Shown here in pieces: positions 45,995 through 54,435 of a DNA stretch of 64,000 bases (position 1 is the stretch's first letter; each line of letters starts with the position of its first letter). The stretch lies in NCBI RefSeq assembly GCF_000025865.1, contig NC_014002.1, forward strand, positions 496,001 through 560,000. Reading direction: 5' to 3'. Made by a program: the position numbers and the translations under genes. The notes beneath the pieces were generated by a model. That model ran no database searches and was not told the origin of the DNA. It was given only the letters and a program-made list of their open reading frames with translations. This DNA is from Methanohalophilus mahii DSM 5219. GTDB taxonomy: Archaea > Halobacteriota > Methanosarcinia > Methanosarcinales > Methanosarcinaceae.

Positions 45995-46786
45995 ATGAAC
46001 CAATACGAAAAACAGGATTTTGGAGATAATCCAATAGAAGTAAGGGAATCGGACCATTATGAGGAAGAGTATGTATCTGGATTTGTTGATAAATGGGACG
46101 AACTCATCGACTGGGAGAGCCGTGCCAAGAGCGAAGGGGATACTATCATAAACATCCTGAAAGAAAGGGGTGTTAAGAAAGTACTCGATGTGGCAACAGG
46201 CACCGGTTTTAATTCTGTTCGTTTACTTCAGGCGGGTTTTGATGTCGTAAGTGCAGATGGCAGTGCTGAAATGCTTGTCAAGGCTTTTGATAATGCCCGT
46301 GACCATGGATATTTGATGAGGACCGTCCAGGCGGATTGGAGGTGGATGAACAAAGATATCCATGACAAATTCGATGCTGTTATATGCCTGGGTAATTCTT
46401 TTACACACCTTTTCGATGAAGGTGACCGCAGAAAAGCCCTGGCTGAATTTTATACTCTGCTGAAACATGATGGGGTATTGCTTCTTGACCAGCGTAACTA
46501 TGATGCCATACTGGATGATGGCTATTCCAGTAAACATGCCCATTATTATTGTGGCGATACTGTATCAGTCTTTCCGGAACATGTTGATGAGGGGCTTGCA
46601 CGTTTCAGATATGAATTCTCGGATGGTTCAGTCTACAATCTCAATATGTTCCCATTGAGAAAAGATTACACCAGGAAACTTCTGTATGAAGTTGGTTTCC
46701 AGGAAATAACAACCCTTGGGGACTTCAAAGAGACCTACAAAGAGGATGATCCGGATTTCTTCCTCCATGTTGCAGAAAAAAGTTAA
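45995..46786 (+). CDS. gsmt: Glycine/sarcosine N-methyltransferase (betaine synthesis)
   Basis: GSMT methylates glycine to sarcosine and then to dimethylglycine with SAM. The 263 residues begin MNQYEKQDFGDNPIEVRESD with HYEEEYVSGFVDKWDELIDW, typical of GSMT from halophiles, followed by SAM motif VLDVATGTGFNSVRLL, SADGSAEML and VICLGNSFTHLFDEG. A perfect ribosome site AGGAGG lies before ATG. The next gene, SDMT, follows after 24 bases. Betaine made this way is a compatible solute; this route is known in Methanohalophilus and a few halophilic bacteria. Confidence 0.96.
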   Translation: MNQYEKQDFGDNPIEVRESDHYEEEYVSGFVDKWDELIDWESRAKSEGDTIINILKERGVKKVLDVATGTGFNSVRLLQAGFDVVSADGSAEMLVKAFDNARDHGYLMRTVQADWRWMNKDIHDKFDAVICLGNSFTHLFDEGDRRKALAEFYTLLKHDGVLLLDQRNYDAILDDGYSSKHAHYYCGDTVSVFPEHVDEGLARFRYEFSDGSVYNLNMFPLRKDYTRKLLYEVGFQEITTLGDFKETYKEDDPDFFLHVAEKS

Positions 46787-46810
46787 AAAATATGGGAAGA
46801 TGAAATCAAC

Positions 46811-47647
46811 ATGTCTGAAAATCAAAAAACTGCAGTAGATAAAGCACAGGAATACTACAATAGCGATGACGCCGACAATTTCTATTTTACCATCTGGGGT
46901 GGCGAGGATATCCATGTCGGTCTCTATGATTCAGAAGATGAACCAATATTTGATGCCAGTCGACGTACAGTTGAAAGAATGGCATCAAAAATAAGCAATC
47001 TGGATAAGGATAGTAAGGTTTTGGATATTGGGGCCGGTTATGGTGGAGCTGCCAGATATCTGGCCAGAAAATATGGGTGTCAGGTAGTTGCTCTGAATTT
47101 GAGTGAAGTAGAAAATGAACGTGATCGGGTTATGAATAAAGAACAGGGACTTGACCATCTTGTAACAGTTGAAGATGGCAGTTTTGAAGATTTGCCATAT
47201 CCCGATTACTCTTTTGATGTGGTGTGGTCCCAGGATGCTATTCTCCATAGTGGTAATCGTGAACAGGTACTCAAAGAAGTCGCACGTGTCTTAAAAAGTG
47301 GTGGAGACTTCGTTTTTACCGATCCGATGCAGACCGACGATTGTCCGGAAGGAGTTTTGCAGCCAATTCTTGACCGTATACATTTGGAGTCCCTCGGTTC
47401 TCCCGGTTTCTACAGGGAATCTGCCAAAAAATATGGTCTAAATGAAATTGAATTTGAGGAACATGCCTCACAGCTGCCGATTCATTACGGAAGAGTGTTG
47501 AAAGAAACTGAGAATCAGGAAGACAACCTCTCCGGGGTAGTCAGTCAGGACTACATCAATAATATGAAACAGGGTCTCAAACACTGGATAGACGGTGGTA
47601 ATGGCGGATATCTCACCTGGGGTATATTCCACTTACGTAAAAAATAA
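46811..47647 (+). CDS. sdmt: Sarcosine/dimethylglycine N-methyltransferase (betaine synthesis)
   Basis: SDMT completes betaine synthesis by methylating sarcosine and dimethylglycine to glycine betaine. The 278 residues show AQEYYNSDDADNFYFTIWGG and EDIHVGLYDSEDEPI at the N terminus, the SAM motif VLDIGAGYGGAARYLA, VWSQDAILHSGNREQVLKE and the C-terminal GNGGYLTWGIFHLRKK. It is adjacent to GSMT and clearly part of the same unit. Confidence 0.96.
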   Translation: MSENQKTAVDKAQEYYNSDDADNFYFTIWGGEDIHVGLYDSEDEPIFDASRRTVERMASKISNLDKDSKVLDIGAGYGGAARYLARKYGCQVVALNLSEVENERDRVMNKEQGLDHLVTVEDGSFEDLPYPDYSFDVVWSQDAILHSGNREQVLKEVARVLKSGGDFVFTDPMQTDDCPEGVLQPILDRIHLESLGSPGFYRESAKKYGLNEIEFEEHASQLPIHYGRVLKETENQEDNLSGVVSQDYINNMKQGLKHWIDGGNGGYLTWGIFHLRKK

Positions 47648-47727
47648 TTGGAATAATTACCTTTTTTATTTATTTTATATAGATGGTCTGTAATTCAAAC
47701 TAGAATCATATTTTAGGAGTATATATA

Positions 47728-48663
47728 ATGGATAAAGCTTTAATTTGTGGATCGTTTGCTTTTGATAATATCATGGTATTTAATGACCAGTTCAAGAATC
47801 ATATTTTGCCGGATAAAGTGCATATATTAAATGTGTCATTCCTCGTTCCTGAATTGCGTCGTGAATTTGGTGGTTGTGCGGGAAATATAGCCTATAATCT
47901 CAAGTTACTTGGTGGCGATCCCCTCCCAATGGGGACGGTTGGTACAGATTTTGAGCATTATGCAAAATGGATGGATGAAAAGGGTATCAATCGGGAATAT
48001 GTGAATGTGGTAAATGATACATTTACAGCACAAGCTTTCATTACAACAGATATGGATGACAACCAGATAACTGCCTTCCATCCCGGGGCAATGGATTATT
48101 CCCATAATTATTCAGTACTTGATGTAAATGATCCTGTAGTGGGCATTGTAGCACCGGATGGAAGGGAAGGGATGCTTCAACACGCCTCTGAATTTGCCGA
48201 AGCTAAAATCCCATTCATATTCGATCCGGGTCAGGGACTTCCCATGTTCAATGGAGATGAACTGATGGAATTCATTAAACAGGCGACCTGGCTTACAGTT
48301 AATGATTATGAGTGGCAACTGATAAAGGAGCGCACCGGTAAGAGTCAGGAAGAAATTGCTACATATCTGGATGCTCTAATAATCACAAAAGGTCCAGAGG
48401 GTTCGTTGATATATAGCAACGATGAAATAATTCAAATCCCTGCTGCCAAACCCAATGTATTGAAAGATCCCACTGGTTGTGGGGATGCATATCGTGCAGG
48501 TTTGCTTTATGGTTTAATAAATGATATGGACTGGGATACTACAGGAAGGATTGCCTCTCTTATGGGCGCTATAAAAATAGAGTATCAAGGTACCCAGAAC
48601 CATCATTTTAAGCTAGCAGATTTCAAGAGGCGTTTCAAGGAATCCTTTGGTACGGTCTTTTAA
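47728..48663 (+). CDS. PfkB-family adenosine kinase
   Basis: This 311-residue ribokinase-fold enzyme has the N-terminal GSFAFDNIM, the substrate-site GGCAGNIAYNLKLLGG and the C-terminal signature DPTGCGDAYRAGLLYG with the catalytic aspartate. It resembles adenosine kinases found beside SAM-cycle genes in proteobacteria. Removing the adenosine released by the bacterial-type AhcY pulls that reversible reaction forward, which explains its place in the cassette. Phosphorylation of another nucleoside or sugar cannot be excluded from sequence. Confidence 0.88.
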   Translation: MDKALICGSFAFDNIMVFNDQFKNHILPDKVHILNVSFLVPELRREFGGCAGNIAYNLKLLGGDPLPMGTVGTDFEHYAKWMDEKGINREYVNVVNDTFTAQAFITTDMDDNQITAFHPGAMDYSHNYSVLDVNDPVVGIVAPDGREGMLQHASEFAEAKIPFIFDPGQGLPMFNGDELMEFIKQATWLTVNDYEWQLIKERTGKSQEEIATYLDALIITKGPEGSLIYSNDEIIQIPAAKPNVLKDPTGCGDAYRAGLLYGLINDMDWDTTGRIASLMGAIKIEYQGTQNHHFKLADFKRRFKESFGTVF

Positions 48664-49036
48664 ACAAAACAGGGCAAATCTCAGATTGAAGAAGTTCTGG
48701 TATATTACACCATAATTTCTTCTTATTTTGTTTATTCGGGGCTATTTGAATCTGTATTGATGGGACTGCTTAGTTATAATTTCATATGCAAATGAATGAG
48801 AATTATGGGGATATTTGCATTTTTGGTCTATTTACAGGTGCAGGTTGGAATATTCCAACTTGTCGCGACTTTTATGATTGTATTGATAAGATTTAAGTAT
48901 TTTACAGATAAAGTATATTCATTCATCAGTTTTTAATTTTCCCAAATGTTGTCGGTGTTTTCCTTTGTGTGGACTTATGGGGGATTAGAAGTTGTAAATA
49001 GTTTTTTTATAGAGCCATTATCAAATGAGGTATTAA
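48664..49036. other. Intergenic region with palindromes upstream of the archaeal hydrolase
   Basis: No gene. An imperfect stem GAAGAA / TTCTTC around 48688-48722 followed by TTATTTTG may end the cassette transcript. A perfect 16-bp palindrome GTTGGAATATTCCAAC lies at 48844-48859, and an 8-bp palindrome GTCGCGAC three bases after it at 48862-48869. AT-rich boxes nearer the start (about 49008-49014) could serve as promoter for the downstream hydrolase gene. Confidence 0.5.
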
Positions 49037-50272
49037 ATGATCGATGAGGATCTTATTGAATCTGGTGAACAAAAAATCGAGTGGGCCAGGAATCACATGC
49101 CTGTTCTCTCTATTATCAGGAAAGAATTTGAAGAAGAAAAACCTCTGAAAGGCCACAGGATAGCAATGGCACTTCATGTAGAGGCAAAGACTGCTGTATT
49201 GGTAGAAACCCTTGCTGCAGGAGGTGCCGAGGTTGCTATTACCGGCTGTAACCCCTTAAGTACCCAGAATGATGTGGCTGTGGCTCTGGACATGAAGGAT
49301 AATATCGATTGTTTTGCAAAATATGGTTGTTCCAGCAAGGAATATTACGATTCTATAGACAGAGTACTTGATATTGATCCGGATATAACAATCGATGACG
49401 GTGCGGACCTGATTTTCAAGCTTCATACGGAAAGAACCGAACTTCTTGACTCAATTCTGGGGGGATGCGAGGAAACTACCACAGGAATCCACCGCCTCAG
49501 GGCAATGGAAGATGAAGGGGCCCTGAAGATGCCGGTAATTGCCGTAAACGATGCTATGACCAAATTCCTTTTTGATAACCGTTATGGTACGGGACAGTCT
49601 TCCTGGGATGGGATCATACGGACCACCAACCTGTTAGTGGCGGGTAAGACCGTTATCATTGGCGGCTATGGATGGTGTGGTCGTGGTGCTGCCATGCGGG
49701 CTTCAGGTCTGGGTGCAAATGTTATTGTGACAGAAGTGGATCCGATACGTGCTCTTGAAGCAAAAATGGATGGCTTCAGGGTCATGCCTATGCAAAAGGC
49801 GGCTCTTTATGGTGACATTTTTGTGATGACTACCGGAAACACCGATGTATTGACCAGGGATCACTTTGAAGTAATGAAAGATGGTGCAATACTTGCCAAT
49901 TCCGGACATTTCAATGTGGAAATAAATCTGGAGGATCTTGTTGCATTGTCTTCTTCAGTAAGGGATGTCAGGAAAAATATCAAAGAATATAAGGTAGGCG
50001 GTAAACATATTCATGTTCTTGCAGATGGCAGATTGGTAAACCTCGCTGCAGGTGATGGTCATCCGGCTGAAGTGATGGATATGAGTTTTGCTAACCAGGC
50101 TCAATGTGCGCGTTACATTGCTGAGAATAAACTCGAGGTAGGCGTACATGCGGTTCCTCAAGATCTGGATGTGCGTGTGGCCAGGCTCAAATTGGAATCT
50201 CTTGGTGTAGAAATAGATTCGTATTCTCCCAAACAGGCAGAATATATGTGTGGCTGGAAATGCGGAACATAA
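49037..50272 (+). CDS. Archaeal-type adenosylhomocysteinase / S-inosylhomocysteine hydrolase
   Basis: The 411-residue NAD-dependent hydrolase is of the short archaeal form: ALHVEAKTAVLVETLAAGGA, SILGGCEETTTGIHRLRAME, the NAD motif VIIGGYGWCGRGAAMR, and an end QAEYMCGWKCGT without the bacterial KPxHYRY tail. In methanogens this form acts on S-inosylhomocysteine produced by the DadD deaminase (gene at 41296). It is therefore the native counterpart of the bacterial-type AhcY at 44426. The true substrate preference here is inference. Confidence 0.92.
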   Translation: MIDEDLIESGEQKIEWARNHMPVLSIIRKEFEEEKPLKGHRIAMALHVEAKTAVLVETLAAGGAEVAITGCNPLSTQNDVAVALDMKDNIDCFAKYGCSSKEYYDSIDRVLDIDPDITIDDGADLIFKLHTERTELLDSILGGCEETTTGIHRLRAMEDEGALKMPVIAVNDAMTKFLFDNRYGTGQSSWDGIIRTTNLLVAGKTVIIGGYGWCGRGAAMRASGLGANVIVTEVDPIRALEAKMDGFRVMPMQKAALYGDIFVMTTGNTDVLTRDHFEVMKDGAILANSGHFNVEINLEDLVALSSSVRDVRKNIKEYKVGGKHIHVLADGRLVNLAAGDGHPAEVMDMSFANQAQCARYIAENKLEVGVHAVPQDLDVRVARLKLESLGVEIDSYSPKQAEYMCGWKCGT

Positions 50273-50418
50273 ACAGTTAACTTTGTAAAGTTGGAAAATG
50301 ATGCTATAAATATCTTGTTTGTAGTAGTGTTCTAATGCTTCCTTTGTTGCCGGAATCACGGTTTACTTTTATGCTTTGGAGGCATTTGATTTTCTGGAAA
50401 CACGGTCCTACAATAAAC

Positions 50419-50427
50419 CTTATATAC
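50419..50427 (+). promoter_or_regulatory. TATA box upstream of tRNA-Lys
   Basis: CTTATATAC lies about 64-72 bases before the tRNA. Just after it, ATGCCAC (50429-50435) and GTGGCAT (50459-50465) form an inverted repeat that would fold the short leader. Confidence 0.4.
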
Positions 50428-50490
50428 AATGCCACTCATGTATTGGCGCTGCCTAAGGGTGGCATGAATGGTGTATGCGTCAAATATTGT

Positions 50491-50567
<77 letters not shown>

Positions 50568-50615
50568 CAAAATTATGGGAAAAAATTACCTGCAGATTTT
50601 TTAGGAGGATATTAT

Positions 50616-50852
50616 TTGAGTAAGTTCAGCCTGCTTGATCATGAATTCATTCCCCGTCATGAAATTATTGATGAGGATGAAATAAAATCTGTTCTTAAGA
50701 AGTATAACATTGGTAGGGAACAGCTACCTAAAATCAAGATAGAAGATCCTGTTATTAAAGAAATCGGTGCTGAAGTGGGAGATATAGTAAAAATTACCCG
50801 CAAGAGCCAGACTGCAGGAGAGGCCCTTTATTACCGGTATGTAATTGAATGA
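50616..50852 (+). CDS. rpoH: DNA-directed RNA polymerase subunit H (Rpo5)
   Basis: Rpo5 is the homologue of the C-terminal domain of eukaryotic Rpb5, part of the lower jaw of RNA polymerase. The 78 residues (MSKFSLLDHEFIPRHEII..., IGREQLPKIKIEDPVIKEIGA, GDIVKITRKSQTAGEALYYRYV) cover the whole family. TTG 50616 lies six bases after AGGAGG; upstream codons in frame belong to the tRNA. It begins the rpoH-B2-B1-A1-A2 series. Confidence 0.96.
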   Translation: MSKFSLLDHEFIPRHEIIDEDEIKSVLKKYNIGREQLPKIKIEDPVIKEIGAEVGDIVKITRKSQTAGEALYYRYVIE

Positions 50853-50979
50853 TATGCATCACTCACATTCGCCGGGTCCTATCCCGTTCATTGATTTTGT
50901 TCTTACGCCTACATTCGCATGCGTTACGTTGTTTGCCTGAATATTCTATATTAACTTAAAAGAAGGTGCTAGCATCGCT

Positions 50980-52617
50980 TTGGATACCAGTTTTCTGTCG
51001 GAAGCCTATTTTACAAGGGATAAAATCGTACAACACCATATCGATTCATATAACAAGTTCTTAAGCAGCGGTCTTCAGAAAGTTATCGATGAACAACATC
51101 TCATCGAGACTGACATTGAGGATATATACGTCAAGTTAGGCCGCATCAGAGTTGAAAAACCGGTTGTCAAGGAGGCAGATGGTGCAATTGAAAACCTCTA
51201 CCCCAATGAGGCCAGACTCCGTAACCTTTCCTATTCTGCTCCGCTTTTCCTCGAAATGTCCGTGGTCAAAGGTGGAGAAGAATCCGAACCAAGGGAAGCC
51301 AAAATTGGACAACTGCCAGTTATGATCAAATCTGAGATATGTAATCTTGTTGGAATCGATGATGAGGATATGATCGAACACGGCGAGGATCCGCTTGATC
51401 CCGGGGGCTACTTTATCGTTAATGGTACCGAAAGGGTAGTTATGACCCTTGAGGATCTTGCACCCAACAAGATACTGGCCGAAATCGGAGAGCGTTACGG
51501 GGATCGCATAGAAGTCTCAAAGGTTTTCTCCCAGAGGAGGGGCTACAGGGCACTTGTGGTAGTTGAAAGGGGCAGGAAAGCCCTGCTGGAAGTTTCTTTC
51601 CCCTCTATTTCCGGAAGGATAAATTTCATAACTCTTCTCCGGGCTCTTGGTATTGAAACTGATGAGGATGTCGTCAAGACGGTTTCAACAGATCCGGAAA
51701 TTATGAAGTTCATGTTCGAAAACCTCGAAGAGTCGGAAGTCGATACAGTAGAAGAAGCGGTTGAGAAGATCGGTATGAGGGTGGCCTCCGGTCAGGCAAG
51801 CGAGTATCAGGTCAAGAGGGCAAATTATGTTATTGACAGGTATCTGCTTCCTCATCTTGGTAATGAACCAGAGGACAGGGTTGCAAAAGCTCATTTCCTG
51901 GGTCGTATGGCCGAATCATGTTTTGAACTGGCTCTTGGGCGTCGTAGTGCTGACGATAAGGATCACTATTCCAACAAGCGCCTGAAACTAACAGGTGACT
52001 TGCTGGAAGATCTCTTCAGGGTGGCCTTCAACCGCCTGACACGTGATGTCAAATACCAGCTTGAAAGGGCAAATATGAGGAACAGGGAACTGAATGTTTC
52101 CACACTGGTCAGGGCAGATGTCCTTACAGACCGTCTCCAGCACCCACTTGCAACAGGTAATTGGGTTGGAGGAAGAAGTGGTGTATCCCAGTTGCTTGAT
52201 CGCACTGATTACATTTCTACACTTTCCCACCTGAGACGAGTAATATCTCCTCTCTCCAGGGCACAACCTCACTTTGAAGCCCGTGATTTGCACTCTACTC
52301 AGTGGGGCAGATTGTGTCCTTCAGAAACACCAGAAGGTCCCAACTGTGGTTTGGTGAAAAATTTTGCCCAGATGGTGGAACTCTCCACAGGGGCGAATGA
52401 TTTCGATAAAGTGAAAAACGTTCTTTATGGTCTTGGTGTGGCACCGGCTCAGCTTCATGTGCCTGAAAAGATCCTTAAGTATTCCAATGAACTAGGAACT
52501 GATACAGAGGAACATGAAATGCCAGTAGATGATTTGATCAAATCTCCGGGTTATCAGGATATTACTGATGATAGTGATAAGAAACCTCTCGGTAATGGGG
52601 GCATTCTTGGTGACTGA
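50980..52617 (+). CDS. rpoB2: DNA-directed RNA polymerase subunit B'' (RpoB2)
   Basis: This is the N-terminal half of the second-largest RNA polymerase subunit, which is split in methanogens. The 545 residues include the protrusion and lobe regions ([32 protein letters not shown]), [17 protein letters not shown] and the fork region [29 protein letters not shown] 50980 is preceded by AAGGTG. The 3' end overlaps the start of rpoB1 by eight bases in another frame. Confidence 0.96.
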   Translation: MDTSFLSEAYFTRDKIVQHHIDSYNKFLSSGLQKVIDEQHLIETDIEDIYVKLGRIRVEKPVVKEADGAIENLYPNEARLRNLSYSAPLFLEMSVVKGGEESEPREAKIGQLPVMIKSEICNLVGIDDEDMIEHGEDPLDPGGYFIVNGTERVVMTLEDLAPNKILAEIGERYGDRIEVSKVFSQRRGYRALVVVERGRKALLEVSFPSISGRINFITLLRALGIETDEDVVKTVSTDPEIMKFMFENLEESEVDTVEEAVEKIGMRVASGQASEYQVKRANYVIDRYLLPHLGNEPEDRVAKAHFLGRMAESCFELALGRRSADDKDHYSNKRLKLTGDLLEDLFRVAFNRLTRDVKYQLERANMRNRELNVSTLVRADVLTDRLQHPLATGNWVGGRSGVSQLLDRTDYISTLSHLRRVISPLSRAQPHFEARDLHSTQWGRLCPSETPEGPNCGLVKNFAQMVELSTGANDFDKVKNVLYGLGVAPAQLHVPEKILKYSNELGTDTEEHEMPVDDLIKSPGYQDITDDSDKKPLGNGGILGD

Positions 52618-54424
52618 TGCCAAAGTATTCCTGAATGGTGAATTAATAGGCACACATCCTGATCCTGTCAACCTTGTGGAAGACATTCGTAAGCAGAGAA
52701 GGGCAGGTATGCTTTCCAGACAGGTGAATGTGGCTCTTTATGAAGATATTCATGAAGTAATTATCAATTCCGATATAGGAAGGGCAAGAAGGGCGCTTGT
52801 AGTGGTGGAAAACGGTTTGCCTCTTGTAACTGAAGATCATATTGATAAGCTCAAAAGCGGAGATTTAACGAGTGAGGATCTTATCAGACAGGGTCGCATT
52901 GAATATCTGGATGCTGAGGAAGAAGAAAATTCTTATGTGGCCCTTTATGAGGAGGATATTACTCCCAAGCACACTCATCTGGAAATTGATCCGTCACTTA
53001 TCCTGGGAATCTGTGCAGGTATGGTTCCGTACCCGGAACACAATGCTTCCCCAAGGATTACAATGGGTGCAGCTATGCTCAAGCAGTGTATCGGTGTATC
53101 CACATCCAATCTGAAACTCAGGCCTGATACCCGTGCTCATGTGTTGCATTATCCGCAGAAAGCCCTTACTCGTACCCAGACCTGTGACTCTATTCATTTC
53201 GATGAAAGGCCGGCCGGCCAGAACTTTGTCGTGGCGGTCATGTCCTATGAGGGTTATAATATTGAAGATGCACTGGTTTTCAATAAAGGATCAATTGAAA
53301 GAGGTCTCGGTAGAAGTCACTTCGTAAGGACTTTTGAGGGAGAAGAAAGACGTTATCCCGGTGGTCAGGAAGATAAGTTCGAGATCCCGGATTCCGAGTA
53401 CAGGGGTGCACGCAGTGCGGAAGCCTATGCAAACCTTGATGTTGACGGTCTTGTAAACCCTGAAACAACAGTAGGTCCAAATTCGGTACTGATCGGTAAG
53501 ACCAGTCCGCCCCGTTTCCTTGAAGAACAGACCGACTTTGGTATTACCGTGGAGCAAAGAAGGGAAAGTGCAATTACGATGCGCTCCAACGAAAAAGGTG
53601 TAGTTGACACTGTACTGCTAACTGAATCGATCAATGGTACAAGACTTACAAAGGTAAAGGTAAGGGATCAGAGAATTCCTGAAATAGGTGATAAATTTGC
53701 TTCAAGACACGGTCAGAAAGGAGTAATCGGACTGATTGTCCCCTATCAGGACATGCCATTCACAGAATCCGGGATGGTCCCGGATCTGGTGCTAAACCCC
53801 CACGCAATTCCCTCACGTATGACTGTTGGGCATGTTCTGGAAATGATTGGCGGCAAGGTGGGTTCCATAGAAGGACGACGCATTAAAGCAACTGCCTTTT
53901 CAGGTGAAAACGAAGACGATCTGCGTGCAGGCCTGCAGAACCACGGTTTTTCACATACGGGTAAAGAGGTATTTTACGACGGTGTGACCGGAAAGAAAGT
54001 TCAGGCTGATATTTTTGTAGGTGTTATCCTTTATCAGAAACTGCATCACATGGTAGCATCCAAGATGCATGCCCGTTCCCGTGGTCCGGTGCAGGTTTTG
54101 ACCCGGCAGCCAACCGAAGGACGTGCCCGTGAAGGTGGTTTGAGGTTCGGTGAAATGGAAAGGGATGTAATGATTGGACATGGGGCTGCAATGACTCTTA
54201 AGGAAAGATTGCTCGATGAGTCTGATAAAGTTGAAGAACTGGTCTGTGGCAACTGTGGTATGATAGCGACCTTTGACCGCAGACGCAATGTCAGGTACTG
54301 TTCGAATTGTGGATCTGAAACCGACATCCACCGTGTCGAAATGAGTTATGCATTCAAGCTTTTGCTGGATGAAATTAAGTCTCTAGGAGTAGCTCCGAGG
54401 CTTAGACTTGACGATGCTGTATGA
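52610..54424 (+). CDS. rpoB1: DNA-directed RNA polymerase subunit B' (RpoB1)
   Basis: This is the C-terminal half of subunit B. The 604-residue protein has [12 protein letters not shown], the lysine-bearing hybrid-binding region [35 protein letters not shown] and a C-terminal zinc ribbon [13 protein letters not shown]...YCSNCG. GTG 52610 begins [14 protein letters not shown], the usual N terminus; TTG 52607 and ATG 52595 are in frame alternatives. The start overlaps rpoB2, and the stop overlaps the rpoA1 frame (ATGATG). Confidence 0.95.
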   Translation: MTDAKVFLNGELIGTHPDPVNLVEDIRKQRRAGMLSRQVNVALYEDIHEVIINSDIGRARRALVVVENGLPLVTEDHIDKLKSGDLTSEDLIRQGRIEYLDAEEEENSYVALYEEDITPKHTHLEIDPSLILGICAGMVPYPEHNASPRITMGAAMLKQCIGVSTSNLKLRPDTRAHVLHYPQKALTRTQTCDSIHFDERPAGQNFVVAVMSYEGYNIEDALVFNKGSIERGLGRSHFVRTFEGEERRYPGGQEDKFEIPDSEYRGARSAEAYANLDVDGLVNPETTVGPNSVLIGKTSPPRFLEEQTDFGITVEQRRESAITMRSNEKGVVDTVLLTESINGTRLTKVKVRDQRIPEIGDKFASRHGQKGVIGLIVPYQDMPFTESGMVPDLVLNPHAIPSRMTVGHVLEMIGGKVGSIEGRRIKATAFSGENEDDLRAGLQNHGFSHTGKEVFYDGVTGKKVQADIFVGVILYQKLHHMVASKMHARSRGPVQVLTRQPTEGRAREGGLRFGEMERDVMIGHGAAMTLKERLLDESDKVEELVCGNCGMIATFDRRRNVRYCSNCGSETDIHRVEMSYAFKLLLDEIKSLGVAPRLRLDDAV

Positions 54425-54435
54425 TGGTGATATCA

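Noticed and set aside
41296-50272. Mobile element or integrase flanking the betaine cassette
   Set aside because: I found no transposase, integrase, tRNA-end duplication or long flanking repeats. tRNA-Lys at 50491 is close, but I see no copy of its 3' end on the other side of the cassette.
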